NCBI GenBank assembly: GCA_963746955.1
Contig: CAVVDR010000009.1
Coordinates: 186,001-250,000, forward strand
Direction of reading: 5' to 3'
DNA length: 64,000 nucleotides
Source of the DNA: DASQBT01 sp963746955
Lineage (GTDB): Bacteria; Pseudomonadota; Gammaproteobacteria; Burkholderiales; Thiobacillaceae
The position numbers and the translations under genes are program-made. Of the stretch, positions 33,990-42,562 are shown in pieces. Each line of letters starts with the position of its first letter. The stretch's first letter is position 1. Below the pieces are notes generated by a model that worked only from the letters and a program-made list of their open reading frames with translations, searched no databases and was not told where the DNA came from.

Positions 33990-34341
33990 TGCCCGCCCCT
34001 TCGGATGAGTCGAATATTATCAAACGTAAAATTGTAATCGTTTGCGCTGTTCGCGGGCAAGGTACATCAGGACCATACAAATGGCTCTGTTTCTATCAGC
34101 AGGGCGCAGAACGCTTCAAGGCCAAGTGCTTGGTGTTTGGCACCAACAAGCAGAAGCCTCACAAGAATATCAGGCTCAGGTTTGCAGCTTGAGTATTTTC
34201 AGGCGCCGCGCTGTAAAGCAAGTCGGCATGGCGAACGCGCCTGATCAGGTTAAGCTCGGAACTGGGCCAGAATGACTCCACTCGTATAGACCGCTAGATG
34301 AGGATGGAGCGCGGTGGCCCGGGGGGACCCACCCCCTATGC
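33990..34341. other. Intergenic region upstream of ccoNOQP
   Basis: 352 bases without a supported gene. It should hold the ccoNOQP promoter. A hairpin-like stretch around 34127-34152 (CTTGGTGTTTGGCACCAACAAG core) and a GC-rich stem GGGGG-ACCCCACC-type near 34319-34335 are visible. No convincing FNR or sigma-54 site was found. Confidence 0.45.
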
Positions 34342-34938
34342 CTAATGCCCTTGTAGAAGGGCAGTGAGGTCCTGTGCGATCGCCTTGGGCTGACTGCCAT
34401 AGGGAACCAGCAGGCGGAGCCTGCCTTGGGGATCATAGACAAAAGTCCCGGCTGTATGATCAATCAGGTAATCGTGCGGGCTGTTGCCACCACTCTTTCG
34501 GTACACGATCTTATACTCTGCTGCCAGTTTGGCCAGAGATGCGCTGTCCGTATATAGTCCCAAAAAATCGGGATTGAACGCGGAAACATACTGCGCAAGT
34601 AGTGCCGGGGTGTCACGTTCCGGATCAACCGTAACGAACAAGACCTGAACCCGCCGCGCGTCCTTGCCCATCGACTTGAGCGCCATTGCGAACGTTGACA
34701 GGGTGGTAGGGCAAACATCGGGACAGTGCGTGTACCCAAAAAACAGGGCCACGACTTTGCCGCGAAAATCGTTAAGGCGTCGACCATGGCCCGTGTGATC
34801 GGTCAGTTTGAAGTCTTTGCCCCAGGGAACGCCACTGATGTCTGTGGCATTAAACAAGACTGCGGGAGGGGGCGGCGCGTTTTGACCGCATCCCGTCAGC
34901 AGGACCAGGCTCACCAAGCCGAAAAGAATATATTTCAT
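34342..34938 (-). CDS. SCO1/SenC copper chaperone lipoprotein
   Basis: 198 residues. The signal peptide ends in the lipobox LTGCG, so it is a lipoprotein facing the periplasm. The thioredoxin-like fold has the copper-binding CPDVCP motif and the distal histidine in PHDYLIDHTAGTFVYD. SCO proteins deliver or reduce copper for the CuA site of CtaC, or for cbb3 oxidase. It lies between the ccoNOQP promoter region and the Rrf2 gene, both on the same strand. Confidence 0.93.
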   Translation of the reverse strand: MKYILFGLVSLVLLTGCGQNAPPPPAVLFNATDISGVPWGKDFKLTDHTGHGRRLNDFRGKVVALFFGYTHCPDVCPTTLSTFAMALKSMGKDARRVQVLFVTVDPERDTPALLAQYVSAFNPDFLGLYTDSASLAKLAAEYKIVYRKSGGNSPHDYLIDHTAGTFVYDPQGRLRLLVPYGSQPKAIAQDLTALLQGH

Positions 34939-35125
34939 TTAGAGATGTGGCACGGAAAAATCTTGAATAAACGCAAGACCCGCACGATCTGGTAAAAGGA
35001 TCACGCTGCGCAGTCTGTGCCAAACCAAAACAGGGGGCTTATTTAGGCGGCTCCATGACTAACCTACGCGTCATCAAGCGTTGACCAGGCGGTTTCTTGG
35101 CGACAACATTGCGCCGTCTTGGCGC

Positions 35126-35596
35126 TCATTGCTGATCTACCGGCCGGAGTAACATGTCTCCCGGTAAATCGGCCAACCGGTACTTGCCTGACTCCACGGC
35201 CTTGGCCAGTTTTTCCAGCGAAGTCTCCTGCAATAGATCAATTACTTTCTCCTTTACCGGAACCCAGCGAAAATGCAGTGGACAAGCCGTCTCATCGGAG
35301 CACTTCTTGAGCCCCAGGAGACAGCTTTGAGTGAAGTTTGGCCCTTCCGTCTGATGGATGATGTCCATGAGATTGATCTTCCCGCCGTCTTCCCGCAGAC
35401 AAAATCCACCGGTGCGACCGCGAAATGAGTACAGCAAATTACCCTTGGCAAGCCCCTGCAGGATCTTCGCGAGATAGGGTGCCGGAACGTTCAATTTGAC
35501 CGCGATATCCTTGTTGAGCACGGGCGCCCCGGGTGGCTGGGTAGCCATGTAGATGAGGGCCTGTACTGCGTACTGGCTAGTGCGCGAAAGGATCAT
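35126..35596 (-). CDS. Rrf2-family transcriptional regulator (NsrR/IscR-like)
   Basis: 156 residues from ATG 35596 (MILSRTSQYAVQAL); a GTG four codons upstream is an alternative. The winged helix has PYLAKILQGLAKGNLLYSFRG and the wing GRTGGFCL. Three cysteines, C92, C99 and C105, sit where NsrR and IscR bind an iron-sulfur cluster. It could sense NO, oxygen or iron-sulfur status. Its position between heme A synthesis and SCO/ccoNOQP suggests control of oxidase genes, which is inference. Confidence 0.88.
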   Translation of the reverse strand: MILSRTSQYAVQALIYMATQPPGAPVLNKDIAVKLNVPAPYLAKILQGLAKGNLLYSFRGRTGGFCLREDGGKINLMDIIHQTEGPNFTQSCLLGLKKCSDETACPLHFRWVPVKEKVIDLLQETSLEKLAKAVESGKYRLADLPGDMLLRPVDQQ

Positions 35597-35663
35597 GGAG
35601 TAAGTCACTTAAGCATAAGATGACCCCATGCACTTTAGCACAAACTAGTCCGAATATCGCCAA

Positions 35664-36578
35664 TTACAATATCCGCGCGGAAAAATGTAGCGGCCAATAA
35701 TGATCGGCCAGCAGTGCAACAAAGAGCAGGCTCAAATACGAGATGGAAAAGCGGAAGCATCGACGCGCCAGGGCGTCTGAATAATTACGCCATAATTGCC
35801 AGCCATACTGAATAAAGCGGGCGCCCAACGCCACGGCAGCAACCGAATAAATCAACGCGCCCATGCCCGTTGCCACCGGCAGAAGGCTGACTGCAAAGAG
35901 GATCAGGGTGTAAAGCAGGAGATGCAGCCGGGTAAATTTCTCGCCATGTGTCACCGGCAGCATGGGTAGTCCGGCTCTGGCATATTCTTCCCGGCGGTAG
36001 AGGGCCAGGGCCCAAAAATGAGGAGGAGTCCAGGCAAATATGATCAGGAATAACAACAGCGCATCATGACTTACGGTGCCGGTTGCAGCCGCCCACCCCA
36101 GAATCGGGGGCATGGCGCCTGAAGCGCCGCCAATGACAATATTTTGCGGGGTGAGAGGCTTGAGAACTACCGTGTAAACCACCGCGTAGCCGACAAAGGT
36201 GGCCAGTGTCAGCCACATGGTAAGTGAATTGACCAGGACATCAAGAAGATAGAGTCCAGCCCCGCCAACCAGTCCGGACAGGATCAGCACATGCACACTC
36301 GATAGCTCACCCCGAGGCAACGGGCGCGCGCGGGTTCGCGCCATCACCGCATCGATCTTCTGCTCCACCAGACAGTTAAAGGCAGCCGCTGCTGCCGCAA
36401 CCAGGGCGATGCCAGCGGTCGCGGACCATAGCACCGTCCACGGCACCATGCCAGGGCTTGCCAAGAACATCCCTATCACCGCAGTGAACACAATGAGTGA
36501 AACTACCCGCAACTTGCACAACGCGAGATACTGCTGGCAGCGGCAAGCGGCCTGATTAATCAATAAAGTGGTTGTCAT
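35664..36578 (-). CDS. ctaB: Protoheme IX farnesyltransferase (heme O synthase)
   Basis: 304 residues, UbiA-type membrane prenyltransferase with about nine helices. The metal-diphosphate motif appears as NCLVEQKIDAVMARTRARPL and the second conserved loop as YRREEYARAGLPMLPV. It adds a farnesyl group to heme b, giving heme O for conversion to heme A by CtaA. It begins ten bases after ctaA. Confidence 0.95.
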   Translation of the reverse strand: MTTTLLINQAACRCQQYLALCKLRVVSLIVFTAVIGMFLASPGMVPWTVLWSATAGIALVAAAAAAFNCLVEQKIDAVMARTRARPLPRGELSSVHVLILSGLVGGAGLYLLDVLVNSLTMWLTLATFVGYAVVYTVVLKPLTPQNIVIGGASGAMPPILGWAAATGTVSHDALLLFLIIFAWTPPHFWALALYRREEYARAGLPMLPVTHGEKFTRLHLLLYTLILFAVSLLPVATGMGALIYSVAAVALGARFIQYGWQLWRNYSDALARRCFRFSISYLSLLFVALLADHYWPLHFSARIL

Positions 36579-36587
36579 GCTTTCATC

Positions 36588-37568
36588 TCATGCAGTCAGC
36601 TTGAAATTCAGGGTGACCAGGGTCATTAACAGTAGCGCGGCGCCTGCATTATGAGCCACGGCGATGGGCAAGGGCAGGCCAGCCAGCACATTGGTTATTC
36701 CCAGCAACACCTGCACGGATAACAAACCCAGAACGGTCATCCCAATCAGTTTGAACCCGGGGATCTTGAGCATCTTGGAGCCCAGCCAGCCCAGGTACAT
36801 GAACACAACCAGAGCCCCGAGTCGGTGAGTCCAGTTTATGGCGGTCAGGGCTTGATGGGTCAACAGTCTACCGTGGCTGTCCATGCCCAGCTCCCGGCGC
36901 AACGTAAATGCCGGAACAAAATCCATGTTTGGGACCCATGCGCCCTGGCACGTGGGGAAATCCGGGCAGGCCAGTGCCGAGTAATTGGTGCTGACCCAGC
37001 CGCCCAATACAATCTGCGCTGCAAGCAGCGCCAAGCCCAAGACGGCCCAGGGATTGAGCCATGGTGCCTTCGGCAGGTAGGAGGCGTCATACACCTTGGT
37101 TTCCCTCAGCCAAAGCCAAGTCAGCAAGGCAAGCGTGGTCATGCCGCCGATCAGGTGACCCGTAACCACCAGAGGCTTGAGCTGTTCGGTCACGGTCCAC
37201 ATGCCCAGCAAGGCCTGAAACACGACCACAAGCAGCAATAGCACGGGCAGACCTCGCCCCTGCGTCATGTCCCCTCTCCTGGTCCAGGCCACAACCGCAA
37301 TGGACAGGATCAGCAATCCCAAGGTGCCGGCAAGATACCGGTGGATCATCTCTTTCCAGGCTTTGGGCTGGGACACCGGGCCGCCCGGCTGCATGGACTC
37401 TGCAGCAGCAATATTTTCAGCTGCGTCATGCGGGCTGATGTGTCCATAACAGCCAGGCCAGTCTGGGCAGCCCAAGCCTGCATCGGACAAACGCACATAT
37501 GCGCCCAAGACCACGACAGTGAAGGCCAGACACAGAGCAGCAAATATTAGGCGGTGAAAAAAAATCAT
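36588..37568 (-). CDS. ctaA: Heme A synthase (COX15/CtaA)
   Basis: 326 residues with about eight membrane helices. Characteristic motifs: LGAYVRLSDAGLGCPDWPGCYGH near the N-terminus (extracytoplasmic cysteine loop), WKEMIHRYLAGTLGLL, VTGHLIGGMTTLALL, INWTHRLGALVVF and the heme-ligand histidines in them. It oxidises the methyl group of heme O to formyl. It lies four bases after the SCO-like gene and precedes ctaB. Confidence 0.95.
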   Translation of the reverse strand: MIFFHRLIFAALCLAFTVVVLGAYVRLSDAGLGCPDWPGCYGHISPHDAAENIAAAESMQPGGPVSQPKAWKEMIHRYLAGTLGLLILSIAVVAWTRRGDMTQGRGLPVLLLLVVVFQALLGMWTVTEQLKPLVVTGHLIGGMTTLALLTWLWLRETKVYDASYLPKAPWLNPWAVLGLALLAAQIVLGGWVSTNYSALACPDFPTCQGAWVPNMDFVPAFTLRRELGMDSHGRLLTHQALTAINWTHRLGALVVFMYLGWLGSKMLKIPGFKLIGMTVLGLLSVQVLLGITNVLAGLPLPIAVAHNAGAALLLMTLVTLNFKLTA

Positions 37569-37572
37569 CAGT

Positions 37573-38118
37573 TCAGCCTATCTGTGAGGCTTTAAGTAAC
37601 TGCTTAAGGTCCTTGATCATACGCGATGGATCTGGATTGGCCGGAAAGCGCATCATCAGGTTGCCCAGCGGGTCAACCATGTAGACATGGCTGCCGGATT
37701 GCGCTCCGGGGAATTGGGCCAGGAAGACCGGGTCCTGCGTCCGGACAACTCGCAGACCGGGATGTTGTGCCAGCAGCGCCGCGCTGGGTTCCTGGCCATC
37801 AGTCACCATCCACAAACGATTGATGCGACCCTGCTCCGGCCCCTGGACACTGCGTATCTGTCGCATGTAATACAGCAAGCGTTCGCAGGGCTTGCTACAG
37901 TTGCCGCCCCCTATATAGACCAACGTCCATTTCCGCTTGAAATCCTGCGCCGATATGACCTGTCCGGCCTGGTCCCGACCGTCGTTGAGACTTACCTGGG
38001 TTATCAACTCGCCGTAATTCTTGCGCCCGCTGGGATGCCAAAGGTAATACGCCAGATACGATGCCAGAACAGGCAGTGCAAACAAGAAAAAGATGAGTAT
38101 CAGCTTAGCTCTGGACAC
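37573..38118 (-). CDS. SCO-like membrane-anchored thioredoxin-fold protein
   Basis: 181 residues. An N-terminal membrane anchor (LILIFFLFALPVLASYLAYYLW) precedes a thioredoxin-like domain with WTLVYIGGGNCSKPCERLLY. The CxxxC motif resembles SCO, though CSKPC replaces CPxxC and the fold is short. It is commonly found between SURF1 and ctaA in Betaproteobacteria, so a role in aa3 oxidase assembly is likely. The start is GTG, 14 bases inside the end of the SURF1 gene. Confidence 0.8.
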   Translation of the reverse strand: MSRAKLILIFFLFALPVLASYLAYYLWHPSGRKNYGELITQVSLNDGRDQAGQVISAQDFKRKWTLVYIGGGNCSKPCERLLYYMRQIRSVQGPEQGRINRLWMVTDGQEPSAALLAQHPGLRVVRTQDPVFLAQFPGAQSGSHVYMVDPLGNLMMRFPANPDPSRMIKDLKQLLKASQIG

Positions 38119-38830
38119 GTTTCTTCACATTCAAGACAAAAAAAAGCACCACGATGGTTGCCGCCAGACCATACCACTGCAGCGCGTAGCTGACATGGGT
38201 GGCGACACCGGCATCAGGCCGGGGCCACTGCCTGTACAAGCCATCCGGGGTATCGCCGGTCTGCTGGATCAGGATGGGTTGAAGCGGCTTGGCAAAATCC
38301 CGCCGGTAGCGCTCGAAATTGAGATTCTGCCAGACTCCGTTGCGAGGTTCAGCCCCAGCGAACTCAAAATACCTGCTGACCGGATCGACCGCGATGCCGA
38401 CAATCCTGACCTGCCCCTTCAACTCCGGAACGAACGGCAAATGACTGCGATCCGTGCCAGCCGCCACCCAACCTCGATTGACCAGAACGTACAGTCCGGA
38501 TCCATTGATGCGCAGGGGTGCCACCACATGATAACCCGGCACCCCGTTGACCACACGGTTGTCGATCAGAATCTGGCCGGACTGGTCGAACTCCCCGCGC
38601 GCTTCCACCCGGTCAAAGAGCAGGCTCTCTTTATCCTGAAGTTGCGCTCCGAGTTGGATAAGCCCCGCTTGTTCTCCCCGGTCGTAACGGGCTTGCAGCA
38701 TTCGCTTGTATTCTGCTCGATGGGTCTGCCAGTTTCCCAAGAACAGGGTCAGCACGAAAAAGAACAACGCCGCCAGAGCCGGCCAGAGGCCCGGGCGAAA
38801 TTGGTAGGCCCCGAATTGAAACCCTATCAT
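38105..38830 (-). CDS. SURF1-family oxidase assembly protein
   Basis: 241 residues. Two membrane segments, one near residues 13-31 and one near the C-terminus (YGLAATIVVLFFVLNV), bracket a periplasmic domain with LGNWQTHRAEYKRML, YHVVAPLRI, VLVNRGWVAAG and the WYGLA motif. SURF1 (Shy1) helps insert heme A into subunit I. It overlaps the SCO-like gene and diverges from the DUF2909 gene 45 bases away. Confidence 0.93.
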   Translation of the reverse strand: MIGFQFGAYQFRPGLWPALAALFFFVLTLFLGNWQTHRAEYKRMLQARYDRGEQAGLIQLGAQLQDKESLLFDRVEARGEFDQSGQILIDNRVVNGVPGYHVVAPLRINGSGLYVLVNRGWVAAGTDRSHLPFVPELKGQVRIVGIAVDPVSRYFEFAGAEPRNGVWQNLNFERYRRDFAKPLQPILIQQTGDTPDGLYRQWPRPDAGVATHVSYALQWYGLAATIVVLFFVLNVKKRVQS

Positions 38831-38875
38831 TCCAGTTTCCGTTAAACTATTTGGCGAAGACCATCGGAGGACACA

Positions 38876-39082
38876 ATGCGCTTTCTCGTCATCGGCATTT
38901 TTCTACTCATCCTGTTCAGTCTGGGCAGCGCTCTCTATTACCTCGTGCATGACAAGGGCGGAAGCGATCGTACGGTCAAGGCGCTCACCATCCGGATTTC
39001 CCTTTCTCTGGCACTGTTCCTGCTGCTTATGGCGAGTTATTACTTCGGCCTCATCCCTGCACAGGGGCTCAGAGGACACTAA
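38876..39082 (+). CDS. Small twin-transmembrane protein (DUF2909)
   Basis: 68 residues with two hydrophobic helices (FLVIGIFLLILFSLGSALYYL; LALFLLLMASYYFGL) joined by a short charged loop. GGAGG lies six bases before ATG 38876. It is the only plus-strand gene in the aa3 oxidase cluster, between SURF1 and ctaE. Small proteins of this kind are conserved at this location in Betaproteobacteria and probably act in oxidase assembly. Confidence 0.85.
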   Translation: MRFLVIGIFLLILFSLGSALYYLVHDKGGSDRTVKALTIRISLSLALFLLLMASYYFGLIPAQGLRGH

Positions 39083-39142
39083 GCGCCCGGACATGAAAGA
39101 AAATGGCCGCTCGCGCGGCCATCGTTCTGGCCTGTCGGGCGA

Positions 39143-40006
39143 TCAAATGAGCCAGTAAACGAAGATGAACAGGCCCAGCCAGACCACGTCGACGAAGTGC
39201 CAGTACCACGACACCCCCTCAAATGCGAAATGATGTTCCGGCGTAAAATGCCCCTTGATGGCGCGAAACAGCACCACAATGAGCATCAATGTGCCGATGG
39301 TCACATGAAAACCATGGAAACCGGTCAGCATGAAGAAAGTGGCGCCATAAACGCCTGCGCCCAGGGTCAGTCCCAGCCGGCTGTACGCCTCGTGATATTC
39401 GTGCGCCTGCAAGAACAGAAAGGTAAGGCCCAGGGCGACCGTCGCTGCCAGCCCCCAGATGAGTTGATTGCGGTTGTTCTTCTTGAGTCCCCAATGGGCC
39501 CAGGTGACTGTTACACCAGAGGATAGGAGCAACAGGGTATTGATGGCGGGAATGCCCCAGGCCTCCATCGGCGTGAACTTCAAACCCTCCGCCTGCAGCC
39601 CGGGGCCTGCGCTCGGCCAGCCGCCCCTGTAGCCGTCCCACAACTGCTTCATCGTATCGCCTTCCGACAGCCATGGCACGGACAAGACCCGCGTGTAGAA
39701 AAGGGCGCCGAAGAATGCGGCGAAAAACATGACTTCAGAAAAAATGAACCAACTCATGCTCCAGCGGAAGGACATGTCCACCTGCTTGTTGTGGACGCCG
39801 GATTCGCTTTCCCGGATGACCGTGCCGAACCATCCGAACAGCATTACCGTAAGTACGCACAGACCGGCGATCAGAATCCAGCCCCCGCCAGCCACATGGT
39901 TGATGTAAAAGGCCCCGCCCAGCGCCATCAACAGCAACGCCACTGATCCCACGATCGGCCAGTGCGAGGGTTCGGGTAGATAATAACCACCAGGATGGCT
40001 GCTCAT
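39143..40006 (-). CDS. ctaE: Cytochrome c oxidase subunit III
   Basis: 287 residues, seven helices. Typical motifs: YLPEPSHWPIVGSVALLLMA, GFRWSMSWFIFSEVMFFAAFFGALFYTR-like segment (MSWFIFSEVMFFAAFFGA), LLLSSGVTVTWAHW, FFMLTGFHGFHVTIGT and a C-terminal WYWHFVDVVWLGLF. Subunit III of the aa3-type oxidase stabilises subunit I. It lies 37 bases after the DUF2970 gene. Confidence 0.96.
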   Translation of the reverse strand: MSSHPGGYYLPEPSHWPIVGSVALLLMALGGAFYINHVAGGGWILIAGLCVLTVMLFGWFGTVIRESESGVHNKQVDMSFRWSMSWFIFSEVMFFAAFFGALFYTRVLSVPWLSEGDTMKQLWDGYRGGWPSAGPGLQAEGLKFTPMEAWGIPAINTLLLLSSGVTVTWAHWGLKKNNRNQLIWGLAATVALGLTFLFLQAHEYHEAYSRLGLTLGAGVYGATFFMLTGFHGFHVTIGTLMLIVVLFRAIKGHFTPEHHFAFEGVSWYWHFVDVVWLGLFIFVYWLI

Positions 40007-40043
40007 TCTTGTGTCTTCCTCCTTAATAATTCGACATTGATCA

Positions 40044-40238
40044 TTAACGCGTCACCAGCATCACCAGCAGCAAAATCATCCCCACCAACAGTGCGGCGCC
40101 CACCAAGCCTGCAATAATGACCTGGGCGGGAGTCAAATGCGCCGCATCGGCGTCGTAATCACGCCGCTTGCGTACTCCGAAAAACCCCCAGAACACCGCC
40201 AGAACCGCTCGCCAGCCCGGTCTTTGCCGGTCAACCAT
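40044..40238 (-). CDS. DUF2970 small membrane protein
   Basis: 64 residues. A basic N-terminus with FWGFFGVRKRRDYD is followed by a single helix (IIAGLVGAALLVGMILLLVMLV). It overlaps the ctaG stop by eight bases. DUF2970 genes are regularly found between ctaG and ctaE in Betaproteobacteria, pointing to a role with the aa3 oxidase. Molecular function is unknown. Confidence 0.85.
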   Translation of the reverse strand: MVDRQRPGWRAVLAVFWGFFGVRKRRDYDADAAHLTPAQVIIAGLVGAALLVGMILLLVMLVTR

Positions 40239-40764
40239 CTTGTGCTTGGTTGTTCGCCACCTTGAAAAAGGTGTAGGACAAGGTCACGGTGTTCACGTCC
40301 TTCGGGATGCCCCGATCCAAAACGAGCATGACAGGCAAGCGCTTCTTCTCTCCACCCATTAGGGCCTGCTGACTAAAACAGAAACACTCTATTTTCTTCA
40401 CGTAGCGCCCGGCCAAAGCCGGGCCATAGCTTGCGATTGCCTGGCCGGAGATCTTCGAGCCAGCCATGTTCTCCACTTCAAACTCGGTCCGCACCAACTC
40501 GCCAGGATGAATTCTCAAACTGCTCTGCAGCGGCCGAAAATGCCAAGGCATGGACGGGTTGGTATTGGCGTCAAATTGCAACGTGATCCAGCGCCCGCTA
40601 TCCACCTGTGTGTTCGCCGCCAATGCCTGCTCCTCTCCGGCATTGATCCCGGTCACCCTGCAGATCTGGTCATAAAGCGGCACCAAGGCATAGCCAAAGC
40701 CGAACATGCAGGCCGCGACCACGAGCAGCTTCTTCATTACCCGCGCATTTGTCGGACCCGTCAC
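40231..40764 (-). CDS. ctaG: Cytochrome c oxidase assembly protein CtaG/Cox11
   Basis: 177 residues. One N-terminal helix (LLVVAACMFGFGYALVPLYDQICRVTG begins with residues LLVVAACMFGFGYALV) and a periplasmic domain with the copper motif CFCFSQQ. Cox11 delivers copper to CuB of subunit I. The start is GTG 40764, seven bases after a microprotein gene; the ATG nine codons in (40737) is an alternative. Length fits the family. Confidence 0.94.
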   Translation of the reverse strand: MTGPTNARVMKKLLVVAACMFGFGYALVPLYDQICRVTGINAGEEQALAANTQVDSGRWITLQFDANTNPSMPWHFRPLQSSLRIHPGELVRTEFEVENMAGSKISGQAIASYGPALAGRYVKKIECFCFSQQALMGGEKKRLPVMLVLDRGIPKDVNTVTLSYTFFKVANNQAQDG

Positions 40765-40770
40765 GATGGT

Positions 40771-40884
40771 TCAAAACCGGTCATGCATGACCGCCCAGAT
40801 CGTGTACCCGAACACACTGATCACGATGGCCGCCAAGATGAGGCCCGTGCGTAGATTCTTGCGTTCTGGAGATTCCTGATTCAT
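40771..40884 (-). CDS. Cytochrome oxidase small assembly protein (37 aa)
   Basis: Starts with ATG at 40884 (MNQESPERKNLRTG) and ends with TGA at 40771-40773. A charged N-terminus is followed by one membrane helix (LILAAIVISVFGYTIWAVM). It fits exactly between ctaD and ctaG, where a microprotein of this form is conserved in Betaproteobacteria. It probably assists heme or copper insertion into the aa3 oxidase. Confidence 0.8.
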   Translation of the reverse strand: MNQESPERKNLRTGLILAAIVISVFGYTIWAVMHDRF

Positions 40885-40930
40885 GGCTCGATATCACTAT
40901 GCCGGGGTTTGACCCCCGTGTACCAATACG

Positions 40931-42517
40931 TCACATGACCACCGGCGCAGTTTCAAACGTGTGGTAGGGCGCAGGCGAAGGAATCGTCCATTCCAGCCCA
41001 TGAGCGCCTTCCCATACCCGGTCTGTCGCCTTCTGCCCTCCCTTCATGGCCTTGATCAGCACCACGAGGAAAATCAACTGGCTGAACCCGAAAATAAAAG
41101 CGCCTACCGATGCAATTTGGTTGAAGTCCGTAAACTGCAGTGCATAGTCCGCCGTGCGACGAGGCATACCTGCCAGACCGAGGAAATGCATTGGGAAGAA
41201 GGTGATGTTCATTCCGATTGCCGATAGCCAGAAATGCCATTTGCCCATTTTCTCGCTGTACATGTGACCGGTCCATTTCGGCAACCAGTAATAAACACCA
41301 GCAAAGATCGCAAAGAGGGCTCCCGATACGAGCACATAATGGAAATGGGCGACCACATAGTAGGTATCCTGAAGCTGGATATCCACCGGGGTTATGGCTA
41401 GCACCAGGCCGGAAAATCCTCCGATGGTAAACAAGCAGACAAAAGCCACTGCAAACAGCATTGGCGTTTCAAAGGTCATCGAACCCTTCCACATCGTGGC
41501 AACCCAGTTGAACACCTTCACCCCGGTAGGTATGGCGATCAGCATCGTTGAATACATGTAGAACAACTGGGCGGTGGCGGGCATTCCCACGGTGAACATG
41601 TGATGCCCCCAGACGATGAACGAGAGAATTGCGATGGAAGCGGTCGCATAGACCATGGACGCGTAGCCGAACAGCGGCTTGCGGGCAAAGGTCGGGATAA
41701 CCTGGGAGACGATGCCGAAAGCGGGCAGGATCAGGATATACACTTCAGGGTGGCCAAAGAACCAGAAGATGTGCTGAAACATGACCGGGTCGCCGCCGCC
41801 CGCGGCATTGAAGAAATGCGTGCCGAAGTGCCGGTCCGTAAGCAGCATGGTCACCGCACCCGCCAGCACCGGCATGACAGCGATCAGCAAGTAAGATGTG
41901 ATCAACCAGGTCCAAACGAAGAGCGGCATCTTCATCATCGTCATCCCGGGCGCGCGCATGTTGAGGATGGTGGTGATGATGTTGATTGCACCCATGATCG
42001 ACGACGCACCCATGATGTGCACAGCAAATATGGTCACGTCATAGCTTATGCCGCCCTGGATGAAGAGAGGCGGGTACATAGTCCAGCCTCCCGCCACGGC
42101 GCCGCCAGGTAGAAAGTAGCTGCTTAATAGGAGAATGCCAGCCACCGGGAGCAGCCAAAAACTCCAGTTGTTCATGCGCGGGAAAGCCATGTCCGGCGCG
42201 CCGATCATGAGAGGAACCTGCCAGTTGGCGAAGCCAGTCCAAGCCGGCATGATCGCGCCGAAAATCATGATAAGCCCGTGCATCGTGGTGAGCTGGTTGA
42301 AGAAGTCGGGGTGGACCAACTGCAGTCCTGGCTGGAAGAGTTCGGCTCGGATAATCAGCGCCATGACACCCGCCAATAGAAACATGATCCCTGCGAACCA
42401 CAGGTACAGGCTGCCGATATCCTTATGATTGGTGGTCTTCACCCAACGCATGATTCCGCTAGGGTGATGCGCGTGGCCGTGGCCATCGTCGTGGGCGTGA
42501 ACTGCGTCGTGCGCCAT
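40931..42517 (-). CDS. ctaD: Cytochrome c oxidase subunit I (aa3 type)
   Basis: 528 residues, 12 helices. Metal ligands are recognisable: TMHGLIMIFGAIMPAW (heme a), WFFGHPEVYILILPAFG (CuB His and the His-Tyr cross-link region), WGHHMFTVGM and VVAHFHYVLVSGALFAIFAG. The N-terminus carries an unusual His/Asp-rich stretch (HDAVHAHDDGHGHAHH) that may bind metal. It is the proton-pumping catalytic subunit. It lies 45 bases after ctaC. Confidence 0.97.
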   Translation of the reverse strand: MAHDAVHAHDDGHGHAHHPSGIMRWVKTTNHKDIGSLYLWFAGIMFLLAGVMALIIRAELFQPGLQLVHPDFFNQLTTMHGLIMIFGAIMPAWTGFANWQVPLMIGAPDMAFPRMNNWSFWLLPVAGILLLSSYFLPGGAVAGGWTMYPPLFIQGGISYDVTIFAVHIMGASSIMGAINIITTILNMRAPGMTMMKMPLFVWTWLITSYLLIAVMPVLAGAVTMLLTDRHFGTHFFNAAGGGDPVMFQHIFWFFGHPEVYILILPAFGIVSQVIPTFARKPLFGYASMVYATASIAILSFIVWGHHMFTVGMPATAQLFYMYSTMLIAIPTGVKVFNWVATMWKGSMTFETPMLFAVAFVCLFTIGGFSGLVLAITPVDIQLQDTYYVVAHFHYVLVSGALFAIFAGVYYWLPKWTGHMYSEKMGKWHFWLSAIGMNITFFPMHFLGLAGMPRRTADYALQFTDFNQIASVGAFIFGFSQLIFLVVLIKAMKGGQKATDRVWEGAHGLEWTIPSPAPYHTFETAPVVM

Positions 42518-42562
42518 ATTCTTTCTCTCCTAAAATGCTCTAATATCTTCCGGAATCGATGC

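Noticed and set aside
34010..34023. FNR/Anr-like box upstream of ccoN (minus strand TTGATAATATTCGA)
   Set aside because: Second half site matches only 3 of 5 bases and the box is about 28 bases from the start codon, which would put an activated transcription start inside the gene.
32760..34037. 425-codon plus-strand frame opposite ccoN
   Set aside because: It is a mirror of the ccoN coding sequence; composition is of the antisense type and ccoN is beyond doubt.
34131..34150. TGGCAC in the region upstream of ccoN as a sigma-54 promoter
   Set aside because: GG to GC spacing is nine, not ten, and the -12 bases do not match; the sequence is part of a hairpin.
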